The notes below the pieces were generated by a model, which saw nothing but the letters and a program-made list of their open reading frames with translations, made no database searches and was not told the DNA's origin. Below, piece by piece: positions 42,291 through 51,006 of a stretch of 64,000 nt of DNA (position 1 is the stretch's first letter; each line of letters opens with the position of its first letter). This DNA comes from RYN-122 sp963761655. Its GTDB lineage: Bacteria > Actinomycetota > Actinomycetes > Mycobacteriales > SCTD01. The DNA lies in the NCBI GenBank assembly GCA_963761655.1, contig CAVXHI010000011.1, positions 124,001 through 188,000 on the forward strand. Direction: 5' to 3'. Made by a program: the position numbers and the translations under genes.

Positions 42291-43823
42291 ATGAGCGAGG
42301 ACAGGACGGGCGGCGAAGAGCTGTCCGTCGGCGTTGACGACGCCCGCCTCGCCACCGCGTACCTGCTCGCGCGGGAGTCCGACGAGTACATCGCGGTCAT
42401 GGACGTGCTTGAGACCTCCGTCAACGACCTCACCCCCGGCGACGTCGCGGCCGCTCTCACCGCCGTCGGCACCACCCTGGACGTCAAGACCGTCGAGGCC
42501 CGGCTGGAGTCGCTGCGCCGCTGGACCGCCGCCTCGGCCCGCACAGACACCTCCCAGATCCTGCGGCACGCGGACCTGCTCGCCCGCAACTGGCGCTACA
42601 CCGCCACCCCCGTCGGCCGGCAGGTCCAACGCTTCTACCGCACCGTCCTCGCCGGAACCCCGACGCTGCGCGAGATCCCGCTGTCCAGCCTCGAGCGCGT
42701 CGTGCGGAGCCTCGAACGGCTCGCCGAGCAGCCCCACGCGCCACTGGACGACCTCGCCGAGCACATCGGGCAGCTCTTCACCTCCCACGACGACCTCGAC
42801 GGCGCGCTAGTCGGCGCCGAAGACGCCCTCACCGGCCTCGCCGACCGGTTCGACCTGGACATTGAGACCACCGGCGAGCTCAAGGAGATGCTCGTCAACT
42901 ACGCGACCCGCGTCGCGACCGAGCTCGAACGAGGCGCCGCACGCGCCGCCGCAGCCCTGGACATCCTGCAGCCGCACATCGACGCGCTGGTCGATGCTGC
43001 CGTCACCACCTCCGACGCCCGGGCGCTCATCCAGAGCGGCGCGCTCACCGCGTCCCGCGGCGGCCGAGCGCAGGACTGGGTCGGCCTCGCCGCCTGGTTC
43101 AGCCCCGACAACGGCCGCGCCGCCCGCTTCGCCCTACGCCTGGTCCGCGCCCTGCCCGGCATGCACGCCAACCTCCGTCGGCTGCACACCTCATCGGGGA
43201 CTGCGACATCACGAGCACGAGCGCTCGCGCTCGCCAAGGCCGTCCGAGACCCCGAGCTTGGCACCGCCGTCACCCTCGCCGTGCTGGGCGATCACCGCTG
43301 GCGCAAGCTGTACGGCGCCGCCGACGACACCGACCTCACCCGCAACCCGGCGTGGCGCGACGGGCCCAGCGTCGAGATCCCCGAGCTGCTCCGCGCCACC
43401 GGCCGCACCGGAGCACGTGGTCGCGCCCCCGCCTCACGCGACGACACCGTGGCAATCGCGATCGTCGCTGCTCGGCGAGCCGAGCGCCTTGCAGCCCACC
43501 GCGACGCGGTCGCCGAAGTTCTCGCCGCACCGCCCGGTCAGAAGCTCAGCGACAGCGCCGGCCGCGTCGCGTACGCGTCCTTGATGGCCGCGGCCCGCGG
43601 CCGAACACGCTCGGGTGCGCGCACCGGCGAGCGCGACGGTCTCGCCTGCACTCTGTGGCACACCCCCGGCAACACCGGGGTCCTGCGCGCAAGCACCTGG
43701 CAGATCCTGCTCCCGAACCGGCAGATCGCGTTCCACCTACGCGGCAGCACCGCGGCAGCACCCAGCACCGGCACCACCGCTGATCTGGGCGGGCCCGTAC
43801 GCCTCGTCGGAGGAGTCGCATGA
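42291..43823 (+). CDS. jetA: Wadjet type I subunit JetA (DUF2397/TIGR02677)
   Basis: 510-residue kleisin-like subunit of the Wadjet plasmid-defence SMC complex. The opening DARLATAYLLARESDEYIAV with TPGDVAAAL, the winged-helix-like EARLESLRRWTAASARTDTS and the long helical middle (FYRTVLAGTPTLREIPLSSL) fit DUF2397. It bridges the JetC ATPase heads. In-frame starts GTG 42279, GTG 42285 and ATG 42291 compete. The stop overlaps jetB (ATGA). The assignment follows from order and neighbours as much as from its own sequence. Confidence 0.85.
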   Translation: MSEDRTGGEELSVGVDDARLATAYLLARESDEYIAVMDVLETSVNDLTPGDVAAALTAVGTTLDVKTVEARLESLRRWTAASARTDTSQILRHADLLARNWRYTATPVGRQVQRFYRTVLAGTPTLREIPLSSLERVVRSLERLAEQPHAPLDDLAEHIGQLFTSHDDLDGALVGAEDALTGLADRFDLDIETTGELKEMLVNYATRVATELERGAARAAAALDILQPHIDALVDAAVTTSDARALIQSGALTASRGGRAQDWVGLAAWFSPDNGRAARFALRLVRALPGMHANLRRLHTSSGTATSRARALALAKAVRDPELGTAVTLAVLGDHRWRKLYGAADDTDLTRNPAWRDGPSVEIPELLRATGRTGARGRAPASRDDTVAIAIVAARRAERLAAHRDAVAEVLAAPPGQKLSDSAGRVAYASLMAAARGRTRSGARTGERDGLACTLWHTPGNTGVLRASTWQILLPNRQIAFHLRGSTAAAPSTGTTADLGGPVRLVGGVA

Positions 43824-45088
43824 CCACACCTACGACCTCGACAACCTCGACGCCGACGACCCGGCGGCGGGTGTGGAACCCCGACGCAGGTGAGGAAGCC
43901 GCCGCAGTGCTGCGCCGGCTCTGCACACAGCCGTGGCTCGTCGGGGGCCGCGACGACGAGCACATCGCCGCCGTCCGTCGCAACGCCACCGGCATCCGCG
44001 ACATCCTCGGCCGCCTCGGCTGGGTACTCATCGTAGAGCGAGACCTCGTCAGACTGCGCAAGAGCCCGCCCGTGCGTCGTGACGCCTGGGCCGCCGACGG
44101 ACCGGCACCGCTGACGTGCTCGTGGTTCTTCCTGCTCGTCGCCGCGGCCGAGGGCCTCCCGCCCAAGTGCTCCATCGCGCACCTGGTCACCGCCGCCCGT
44201 GCGGCCGCAGCGGACGCCGACATCCCCACAACGGGCGACATCGCCGAGCGCCGGGCGATCGTGCAGGCGCTCAAGATGCTCGACGAGCGCGGGGTGGTCA
44301 CCGCCGAGGACGGCGACATGGACGGGTTCATCCGCGACGAGGACGCGCCCGTGCTCCTCGCGGTGCACCACACCCGGCTGGTGCACGTGATCGCGAACTT
44401 CGGGTCCGGCGACCCGCGCGAGGACACCGAGGCGTGGCTGGAAGCACTCGAGCGGGAGAGCGACCCGGCGCGACGAATGCGGCGCAAGCTCGTCGACGAC
44501 ACCCTCGTCCACGTGACCGACCTGGACGAGGCCGAAGCCGACTGGCTCAGCCGCCGTGTCCGCGCCGACGACGGCGCCCAGGTCGCCGCCGGCTTCGGCC
44601 TGCACCTCGAACGGCGTGCAGAAGGTGCGGCGTTCGTCGTGCCCGAGCAGGCGTTCCGGCACGCCCGCGAGCTCGGCGACCACCCCTTTCCCGTTCCCGG
44701 CACCATCGGCCACGCAAGCCTGCTGCTCTGCGACCACGCCGGCGAGAACGGCACCCAGAGCGGCTCCCCCGGCCCGGGCTGGCGAGGACTCACCGAGCAT
44801 GAGGTTCTCGAGCACCTGGGTGTCCTGGCCGAGCGGTACGCCGCCGGCAAGGGCGGGTGGAGCGCCGACCTCGCCGCAGAACCGGCGACCCTCGCCGAGC
44901 ACGTCGCGGCACTGCTCGAAGCGCTCGGGGTGCTGCGGCGACGCGACGATGCGCTGCGCACCTGGTGGTTCTCGCCCGTCACCGGCCGCTGGCCGGCGCC
45001 GACTGCCCCACCTGTGCGGGCGGCGGAAGGCGCTCTCACGACAAGCGGCGGCCTCGAGCAGCAGCTGAGCCTGGAGGCGCCCGCATGA
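43820..45088 (+). CDS. jetB: Wadjet type I subunit JetB (DUF2398/TIGR02678)
   Basis: 422-residue KITE-like winged-helix subunit. Typical DUF2398 stretches: LGWVLIVERDLVRLRKSPPV, CSWFFLLVAAAEGLPPKCSI, AIVQALKMLDERGVVTAEDG and the late LRTWWFSPVTGRW. It binds JetA and closes the complex on DNA. The first 20 residues are a Thr/Pro-rich tail. Overlaps jetA and jetC by 4 bases. Confidence 0.87.
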   Translation: MTTPTTSTTSTPTTRRRVWNPDAGEEAAAVLRRLCTQPWLVGGRDDEHIAAVRRNATGIRDILGRLGWVLIVERDLVRLRKSPPVRRDAWAADGPAPLTCSWFFLLVAAAEGLPPKCSIAHLVTAARAAAADADIPTTGDIAERRAIVQALKMLDERGVVTAEDGDMDGFIRDEDAPVLLAVHHTRLVHVIANFGSGDPREDTEAWLEALERESDPARRMRRKLVDDTLVHVTDLDEAEADWLSRRVRADDGAQVAAGFGLHLERRAEGAAFVVPEQAFRHARELGDHPFPVPGTIGHASLLLCDHAGENGTQSGSPGPGWRGLTEHEVLEHLGVLAERYAAGKGGWSADLAAEPATLAEHVAALLEALGVLRRRDDALRTWWFSPVTGRWPAPTAPPVRAAEGALTTSGGLEQQLSLEAPA

Positions 45089-48000
45089 CCATCGACGCGA
45101 CCGCACTGTTCGCCGAGAACGCCCTGCAACCAGCCGTCGACAACACCGGCAGGTTCGGCGGGCGCTGGCGCCTGGTCGGCGCCGGGCTCAGCAACGTCTG
45201 GCGATACGGGGACCTGGAGCTGCCCGCCGAGTCGGGTCGCCTGCTCATCCGCGGCCCCAACGGGACCGGGAAGACCACGGCGCTCGAGGCGCTGTGGCCG
45301 TACCTGCTCGACCTCAACGCGGGCAAGCTCGCCGCAGGTAAGGCCCGGCACACCACGCTCAAGCTGCTCATGAGCGAAGGCGCGGTCGGCAAGCGCCGGT
45401 ACGGCTACGCGTGGATCACGTTCGCCGCCCCCGACACCCGCGAACTCCAGAGCTATGGGGTACGGCTGCAGTACTCCGAGGGTGGTTCGCCGGCAGTGCG
45501 AGCGGTGCCATTCACCGTCCCCGGCCGGCCGCTGCACGAACTCAGCCTGCACGGACCCGGACGGGCGGCGCTCACCGTCGAGCAGTTCACCGAAGCCGTC
45601 GACGCCCTCGGCGGTCAGGTCTTCGACGACGCCGGCGCGTACGTCGGCGACATGGCCGCCCGGCTCTGGCACAGCACCCCCGCCGAGACCGGCCTGCTCG
45701 CTGCCCGCCTGCGCGAGGTCCGCAACCCGACGCTGCTCGGGGAGATGTCGCCGCGCGGCGCCGCGGATGCGCTGCGGGCGTCGCTGCCCGGTGTTGCCGA
45801 AGACGTCATCACCGCCACCGCCGACGCGCTCGAGGGCTCCGCTGCGACCCGCGAGGCGTTCGCCCGTGATCGCGCAGACGCCGTCGCCCTGCGCGAGTTC
45901 GCCGAGCTCTGGGCAGGCCACGTCGTCGACGTGACCAACGCAGTGCACAGCACCGCCGTCGACGCCGCCGGGCTCGAGACGCAGCTGCGCACCGATCTCC
46001 GCCGGCACGAGAAGCTCGCGTCCAGCGCGCAGGGCACCAAGACCGAGCTGGAGGATGAGCAGGCAGCGCTCGGCGAGGAGCAGCAGGAGCTCGCCGGCCA
46101 CATCGACGCGCTCAAAGACAGCGAGGCGTTCAAGCAGGCAGGCGTGCTCAACCAGCTCCGCGAGACGCTGACCGCCCAGGACGCCGCGGCCCGCGCGGAG
46201 GTCACCGCACTCCAGCAGACCGCGGGCAGCGTTGCGCAGGAGACGCAGGGCCTGCGTCGCAACCTGACCACGCTCACCGAGAGCCTCGACGACGTCGACG
46301 CCCGGGCGGCCGAGGCAGACCCCACACGCACGCCGGCCGCAGCCCTGGTGGAGGTCGAGACTCGACCGGCCGAGGTGCTGACCGTCGGCGATGACGTCGC
46401 CGATCCCGGGCCGGTGCTCATCGTCCGCGCCGAGCCCACAGCGCTGCGCGCGGTCGCCGACGAGTGGAAGGCCGCCGCAGAGGCGCTGCGCCAGCAGGCC
46501 GAGCGAGCGCAGCTGCTGGTGACCCAGCACAAGCCCGTCGCTGAGGCGCTGCTCGAGGCCGACCAGGCCGACAGGAACACCGAACAGGCCGTAGGCCGTG
46601 CCGAGCGCTCCGCCGCCCACGCCGTCGAAGCCGCCAGCAAGGCCAAGGGCGCTGCCGCTGGCATGCTCGACGCGGTCGCCGCATGGCACGACCAGGACGC
46701 AGTCGGGGTGCTGCGTGCGCAGCGTGCGGCTGAGCTGGATGTGGATGCTTCGGGCGGCCTCGTTGAGCCGGACGAGATCGACGAGCAGCGCACGGATGAG
46801 CCGGCGGCGATCCTTGACGCGGCAGAGGACTGGGCTGCGCGCGTTCAGAGCATCGTCGCCGCCGCATCTGCGGAGCTGCGACAGCAGGCGAGCAACGTTC
46901 AGCAAGCCGCGGCACAGGCGCGGGAGCAGGCGAAAGCCCTGCGGGCGGAGGCCGCCGAGTTGCGCAGCGGACGCCTGCTGCCGCTGCCGCGACCCGCCTG
47001 GCTCAACGACGGCGACGACACCACTGCGCTCGGCAGCGCGGTCGAGTGGCAGCCCGACGTGCCCCAGGCGCAGCAGGACCGGCTTGAACTCGCACTTGCC
47101 GCCGCCGGCGTCCTGGCCGCAAGCCTCGACCACCCCGGCGCCGACGCAAGCCGCTGGCGCGTCCACACCAGCGCACCCGAGCAGGCCGAGAATCTCGCCA
47201 CTGTCCTGCGTGTTGACGAGCAGCACGCGCGCGCAGCCATCGCCGAGCAGGTCCTGCGCCGCATCACCCTCGCCGACACCGCCACCGGCCCGGCGGACGT
47301 GGACGGCGCCATCGGCGGACTGGTGATCGGTCGCGACGGCACGTACCGAACCGGGGTCGCCGTCGGCACGCCACAGGGCGCTCGACAAGGTGAGGTCGCG
47401 TCCTCGGCGCAGTTCATCGGTGCGGCGCAGCGCCGTGCTGCTGCGCTCGCCCAGGCAGACGAGCTCGAGCGTCAGGCCGACGAGCTCGACGGACATGCCG
47501 ACGAGCTCGATGAGCAGGCGCAGACGACGATCACGACGCGCACTGCCGTTGTCGCCGCCGGGGACAGCTTCCCGAGCCGACAGGCGCTGCGCACGGCCGA
47601 AGGCGACCGGGCCGCGGCTGCACGAGCAGCTCGCGATGACCGGACGCACGCCGACGAGCTCGCCCGCCACGCCCTGGCCGAGCACGCCGAAGCCCAGCGG
47701 CTGCGCAAGGAGTGGGTCAAGCACGTCGTCGCACTCGCTCTCACGCCCGACGTCGACGCGCTCAAGAGGGTCGCCGAGAGCGGACAGGCCAGCGCTAAGC
47801 AGCTGCGCGAGGCGACAGCAGCGCTCGCGGCCCGGCACATCAGCGCGCTCGAGCGCATCCTCGCCGGCGTCGGCGACGTCGACCGCCGCCGGGCAGCGCT
47901 GCCCGGCAAGCTCGCCCACGTCCGCAGCGTCCACGCACTTGCGACCAGGACCGCGAGCAAGCTCGCGACCCTGGAAGCCGAGAGCGGCCCGAGCGTCCTG

Positions 48001-49254
48001 GAAACGATGCAGGAGCTCAAGACAGCCGAGAGCCGAGCCAGCGAGGTCGGCAAGCGGCTGATCGAGATCATCGGGCTGCTGCAGACGGCGATCGGCGAGC
48101 TTGCCAAGCACGAGGCCAATGTCGAGAGCGTCACCGAACGCCTCCGACAGGCGCAGCCCGCCGCCGAGGCCGCGCTGCACACGCTCCGCCGGCACATGGC
48201 AGCAGCGGGCGTCACCGACGTCATCCTCGGTACGCACCCGCTCGACGACGCCGACCTGCTCAAGCAACTCCGCTACGCGCTGACCGGCCGCAAGGCCACC
48301 GTTCGCCAGACCCTGCTCAAGGGGTACGACCAGGCACGCGCCGGCCTTGCCGGCACCTGGGCGCTCGACTACGCCGAGCCGCTGGGCGACCTGCTCACCT
48401 ACACGCTCACCCACCGCGACACGGTGTACACCGCGCCGCAGGCGGCGCAGCGGGCCGAGCACCTCGCCCGCGAGGCCGAGCAGGCGCTGGCCGCCGCCGA
48501 GGAGCAGGCGCTCGGCGAGTTCATCATCGGCAGGCTCCCCAACGCCATCAGCACCGCCTGGACCCAGCTGCACGACTGGGTCAAGGAGGTCAACAAGAAA
48601 ATGCGCTCCGCTACCGCCAGCAGCGGCGTCGGCGTACAGGTCCGCGTCCACCCCAGCGACGACATGTCACCCGCCGCCCGCCGCGTCTACGAGCTCGCGT
48701 GCAAGACCAGCCTCGCGTTGCGCAGCGACGACGAGAACGCCGAGCTTGGCCGCGCCCTGCAGACGCTCATCGACGCCGCCAACGGCGAGACGATGACCGA
48801 GCGGATCGCCGCGGCCGTCGACGTCCGCGAGTGGGTCGACGTGCACTACGAGATCACCCGCCCCGGCTCGGAGAAGGCCGAACGGTGGGGGCAGCGAACC
48901 GGCCTCTCCGGCGGGGAGCGGCGCCTGGTGGTCCTCGCACCGATGCTCGCCGCCGTCGCCGCCGCGTACGATCGAAGCCCCGCGACCAGCGCCCGGCTCG
49001 CGGCACTGGACGAGGTCCCCGCCGAGGTCGACGAGCAGGGCCGCGAGAGCCTCGCCCGCTACATCGCTGCGCTCGACCTGGATCTCATCTGCACCAGCTA
49101 CCTCTGGGACGGCGCCCCCGGAGCGTGGGACGGCATCGACGCCCACGACCTCGAAGCCGCCCCTGACGGCACCGTCGTCGCGTTCCCCATGCTCATCCGC
49201 GGCGACGAGCTCCTGCCCGGCGACCGCAGCCCCGACCACGACGGACGCCAGTGA
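45085..49254 (+). CDS. jetC: Wadjet type I SMC-like ATPase JetC (TIGR02680)
   Basis: 1389 residues. Head: RWRLVGAGLSNVWRYGDLEL, Walker A RGPNGTGKTTALEALWPYLL (57-64 core) and LKLLMSEGAVG. Two long coiled coils with a mid insertion follow (for example LEDEQAALGEEQQELAGHID; ELERQADELDGHADELDEQA). The C-terminal head has the ABC signature LSGGERRLVVLAPMLAAVAA and Walker B ARLAALDEVPAEVDEQGR. It drives ATP-dependent loop extrusion that detects small circular DNA. The coiled-coil arms carry repeated ADELD motifs near 47460-47520. Frame intact. Confidence 0.93.
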   Translation: MTIDATALFAENALQPAVDNTGRFGGRWRLVGAGLSNVWRYGDLELPAESGRLLIRGPNGTGKTTALEALWPYLLDLNAGKLAAGKARHTTLKLLMSEGAVGKRRYGYAWITFAAPDTRELQSYGVRLQYSEGGSPAVRAVPFTVPGRPLHELSLHGPGRAALTVEQFTEAVDALGGQVFDDAGAYVGDMAARLWHSTPAETGLLAARLREVRNPTLLGEMSPRGAADALRASLPGVAEDVITATADALEGSAATREAFARDRADAVALREFAELWAGHVVDVTNAVHSTAVDAAGLETQLRTDLRRHEKLASSAQGTKTELEDEQAALGEEQQELAGHIDALKDSEAFKQAGVLNQLRETLTAQDAAARAEVTALQQTAGSVAQETQGLRRNLTTLTESLDDVDARAAEADPTRTPAAALVEVETRPAEVLTVGDDVADPGPVLIVRAEPTALRAVADEWKAAAEALRQQAERAQLLVTQHKPVAEALLEADQADRNTEQAVGRAERSAAHAVEAASKAKGAAAGMLDAVAAWHDQDAVGVLRAQRAAELDVDASGGLVEPDEIDEQRTDEPAAILDAAEDWAARVQSIVAAASAELRQQASNVQQAAAQAREQAKALRAEAAELRSGRLLPLPRPAWLNDGDDTTALGSAVEWQPDVPQAQQDRLELALAAAGVLAASLDHPGADASRWRVHTSAPEQAENLATVLRVDEQHARAAIAEQVLRRITLADTATGPADVDGAIGGLVIGRDGTYRTGVAVGTPQGARQGEVASSAQFIGAAQRRAAALAQADELERQADELDGHADELDEQAQTTITTRTAVVAAGDSFPSRQALRTAEGDRAAAARAARDDRTHADELARHALAEHAEAQRLRKEWVKHVVALALTPDVDALKRVAESGQASAKQLREATAALAARHISALERILAGVGDVDRRRAALPGKLAHVRSVHALATRTASKLATLEAESGPSVLETMQELKTAESRASEVGKRLIEIIGLLQTAIGELAKHEANVESVTERLRQAQPAAEAALHTLRRHMAAAGVTDVILGTHPLDDADLLKQLRYALTGRKATVRQTLLKGYDQARAGLAGTWALDYAEPLGDLLTYTLTHRDTVYTAPQAAQRAEHLAREAEQALAAAEEQALGEFIIGRLPNAISTAWTQLHDWVKEVNKKMRSATASSGVGVQVRVHPSDDMSPAARRVYELACKTSLALRSDDENAELGRALQTLIDAANGETMTERIAAAVDVREWVDVHYEITRPGSEKAERWGQRTGLSGGERRLVVLAPMLAAVAAAYDRSPATSARLAALDEVPAEVDEQGRESLARYIAALDLDLICTSYLWDGAPGAWDGIDAHDLEAAPDGTVVAFPMLIRGDELLPGDRSPDHDGRQ

Positions 49255-50526
49255 GCCGCTGCACCCTCTGCGACGACGCGTGCTCCGGCGCGGACCTGGC
49301 GCCCCTGCTCCAGCCGCAGCTGGCCTGGCTGTGGACACAGATCGCCGACGCGGCCGACCGGCGCGGCGACGCCAACATGAGCAGCGGCACGCTGGACGTC
49401 ACCGCACCGGCGGATCCCGCCGCCCGGGCGGCAGCGTTGGGACTACTCGGCGGCCGGCCGCTCACCATCAGCCGCCGGCGTGTCGACCTCGAGATCCTGA
49501 CCGGGCAGCTGCGTCGTCGCGGACCCGACCTCACCCCGGGTGCTGTCGCAGCGCATGCGCGCGGGCAGCAACTCGCCCAGCGCAGCAAGGCGCGTTTTGA
49601 GAAGCAGCAGCGCGAGGACACTCTGCGCCCCCTCATCGCCGCCCTGGCCGATCATCCTCCGTTGCAAGGCTGTAGCGCAGAGCGGCTGTGGGACGGGCTG
49701 CGGCGCACCGGCTGGCTCGCCCGACTCCACGCTCAGCCCGACGCCAGTGCGCTCGTGCACGCGGCTCGACCGGGTCCTCGCCGCCCTGCCCGACGACGGT
49801 GCTCGCATGGATCGGCGCCGGCTCGCCGAAGCCGCGACCGGCGACCCGCACGCACTCGACGAAGCCACCGCGCTCGGCGGACTCGTCCTAGCAGCACTGA
49901 CGGTCGCGCACGTTGTGGCGGCGGGCAGCCGCACACGCGCCGCGTGGTCAGCCGTCGGGGTCGACCTCGACGATCTCACCGGCGGGCTGCTCACCCTGGG
50001 CCTCCGACCGGCGGGCTGGCAGCTGCCGCACGACGCGATCGTCACGCTGCCGCCGAGAGTGCTCAACACCGTCGATTGGGCGCCGCCACCGCAGCCGGGC
50101 AGCACCGTCTTCATCACCGAGAACCCTTCGGTGATCGCCGCCGCCGCAGACCACACGACCACCACCCCGGTGCACATGATCTGCACCTCGGGCACCCCAG
50201 CGGCTAGCGAGATCGCCGCCCTCAGCGGACTGGTGATCAAGGGCTGGAACGTCCAAGTCCGGGCCGACTTCGACGTCGCAGGCATCGAGCACGTCCGCGG
50301 ACTGCTCGACGGGATCCCCGGCGCCCTGCCGTGGCGCATGAGCTCGCGGGAGTACGAGGCGCTGGCGCGTACTGAGCGGATGACCATCCCCCTGCTTGGG
50401 CTGGCACCAGAGACGCCGTGGGACGCCCGGCTGCAGCAGGTCATGACCGAGTACGGGGTCGCCGTGTACGAGGAGTCTCTGCTGCCCGAGCTGCTCGAAG
50501 ACGTCGAGCGAAGCATCAAGCAGTAG
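49251..50526 (+). pseudogene. jetD: Wadjet type I nuclease JetD (DUF3323-DUF2399/TIGR02679), +1 frameshift
   Basis: Nuclease subunit that cuts the trapped plasmid. The first frame carries the N-terminal part (WLWTQIADAADRRGDANMSS, LGLLGGRPLTISRRRVDLEI) to about 49765; the second, one base on, carries LDRVLAALPDDGARMDRRRL, GDPHALDEATALGGLVLAAL and the Toprim domain with the acidic motif VFITENPSVIAA and the D-x-D in VQVRADFDVAGIEHV, ending LLEDVERSIKQ. The whole span is a multiple of three plus one. If the shift is real, Wadjet here would be cleavage-dead; if it is an error the system is complete. GTGA overlap with jetC. Confidence 0.85.
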
Positions 50527-51006
50527 CCAAGACCGTTGGCAGCCGTTTAACCGGCTCGCACTCCCCTGCTGTCCCTGCTGTGACGCGGACTCCGCCAACA
50601 AGACCGGCGACGATCCTGAGTCAGCTGCCCCACGCTCACGCGGCTCCGCATCACAGCGCGGGACTGCTCTGTCCCGGTCGTGATGGTCCGCCCCTCTCAC
50701 TGTGACGGTCCCGCGTTTCCCAGCCCCGCTTCGGGGGTCGCTGCCGACGCGTTCGTCGCCCGGATATGTGCCGCCAGGCAGGCGGACCTCCACGGTCCCT
50801 TCTGCGCCCGCCTGACCCGCTGCGTTGATTCGCTCCGGCTGGTGTCACCGAACGGACTGTTCGACGCCGACCGGAACCTCTCGTCGTCGCCCGAACTGGG
50901 TCAGGAGCCGCTGGACGACCTGCCGACGTCCTAGTCGGACCTAACAAGGTCATGGTTGCGGCTGCACGAAGTTCGCGGACGGTCACGATGTAGGTGTCGT
51001 CCAGCG
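50527..51006. other. Intergenic stretch between jetD and the helicase gene
   Basis: 480 bases without a convincing gene. A weak hairpin CCCCG/CGGGG lies at 50724-50736 and could end the Wadjet transcript. The promoter of the helicase gene must be at the right end, but the shared TGTCAC-N10-TANNKT element is not present there. Confidence 0.35.

Noticed and set aside
43546..48651. A 1701-codon open frame on the minus strand antisense to jetA-jetC
   Set aside because: It is the complement of strongly supported plus-strand genes; the translation is Leu/Gly/Val-rich shadow sequence without domains, as expected in very GC-rich DNA.
50680..50934. Small plus-strand ORF between jetD and the helicase
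   Set aside because: No ribosome binding site, no coupling and no recognisable sequence; treated as chance.
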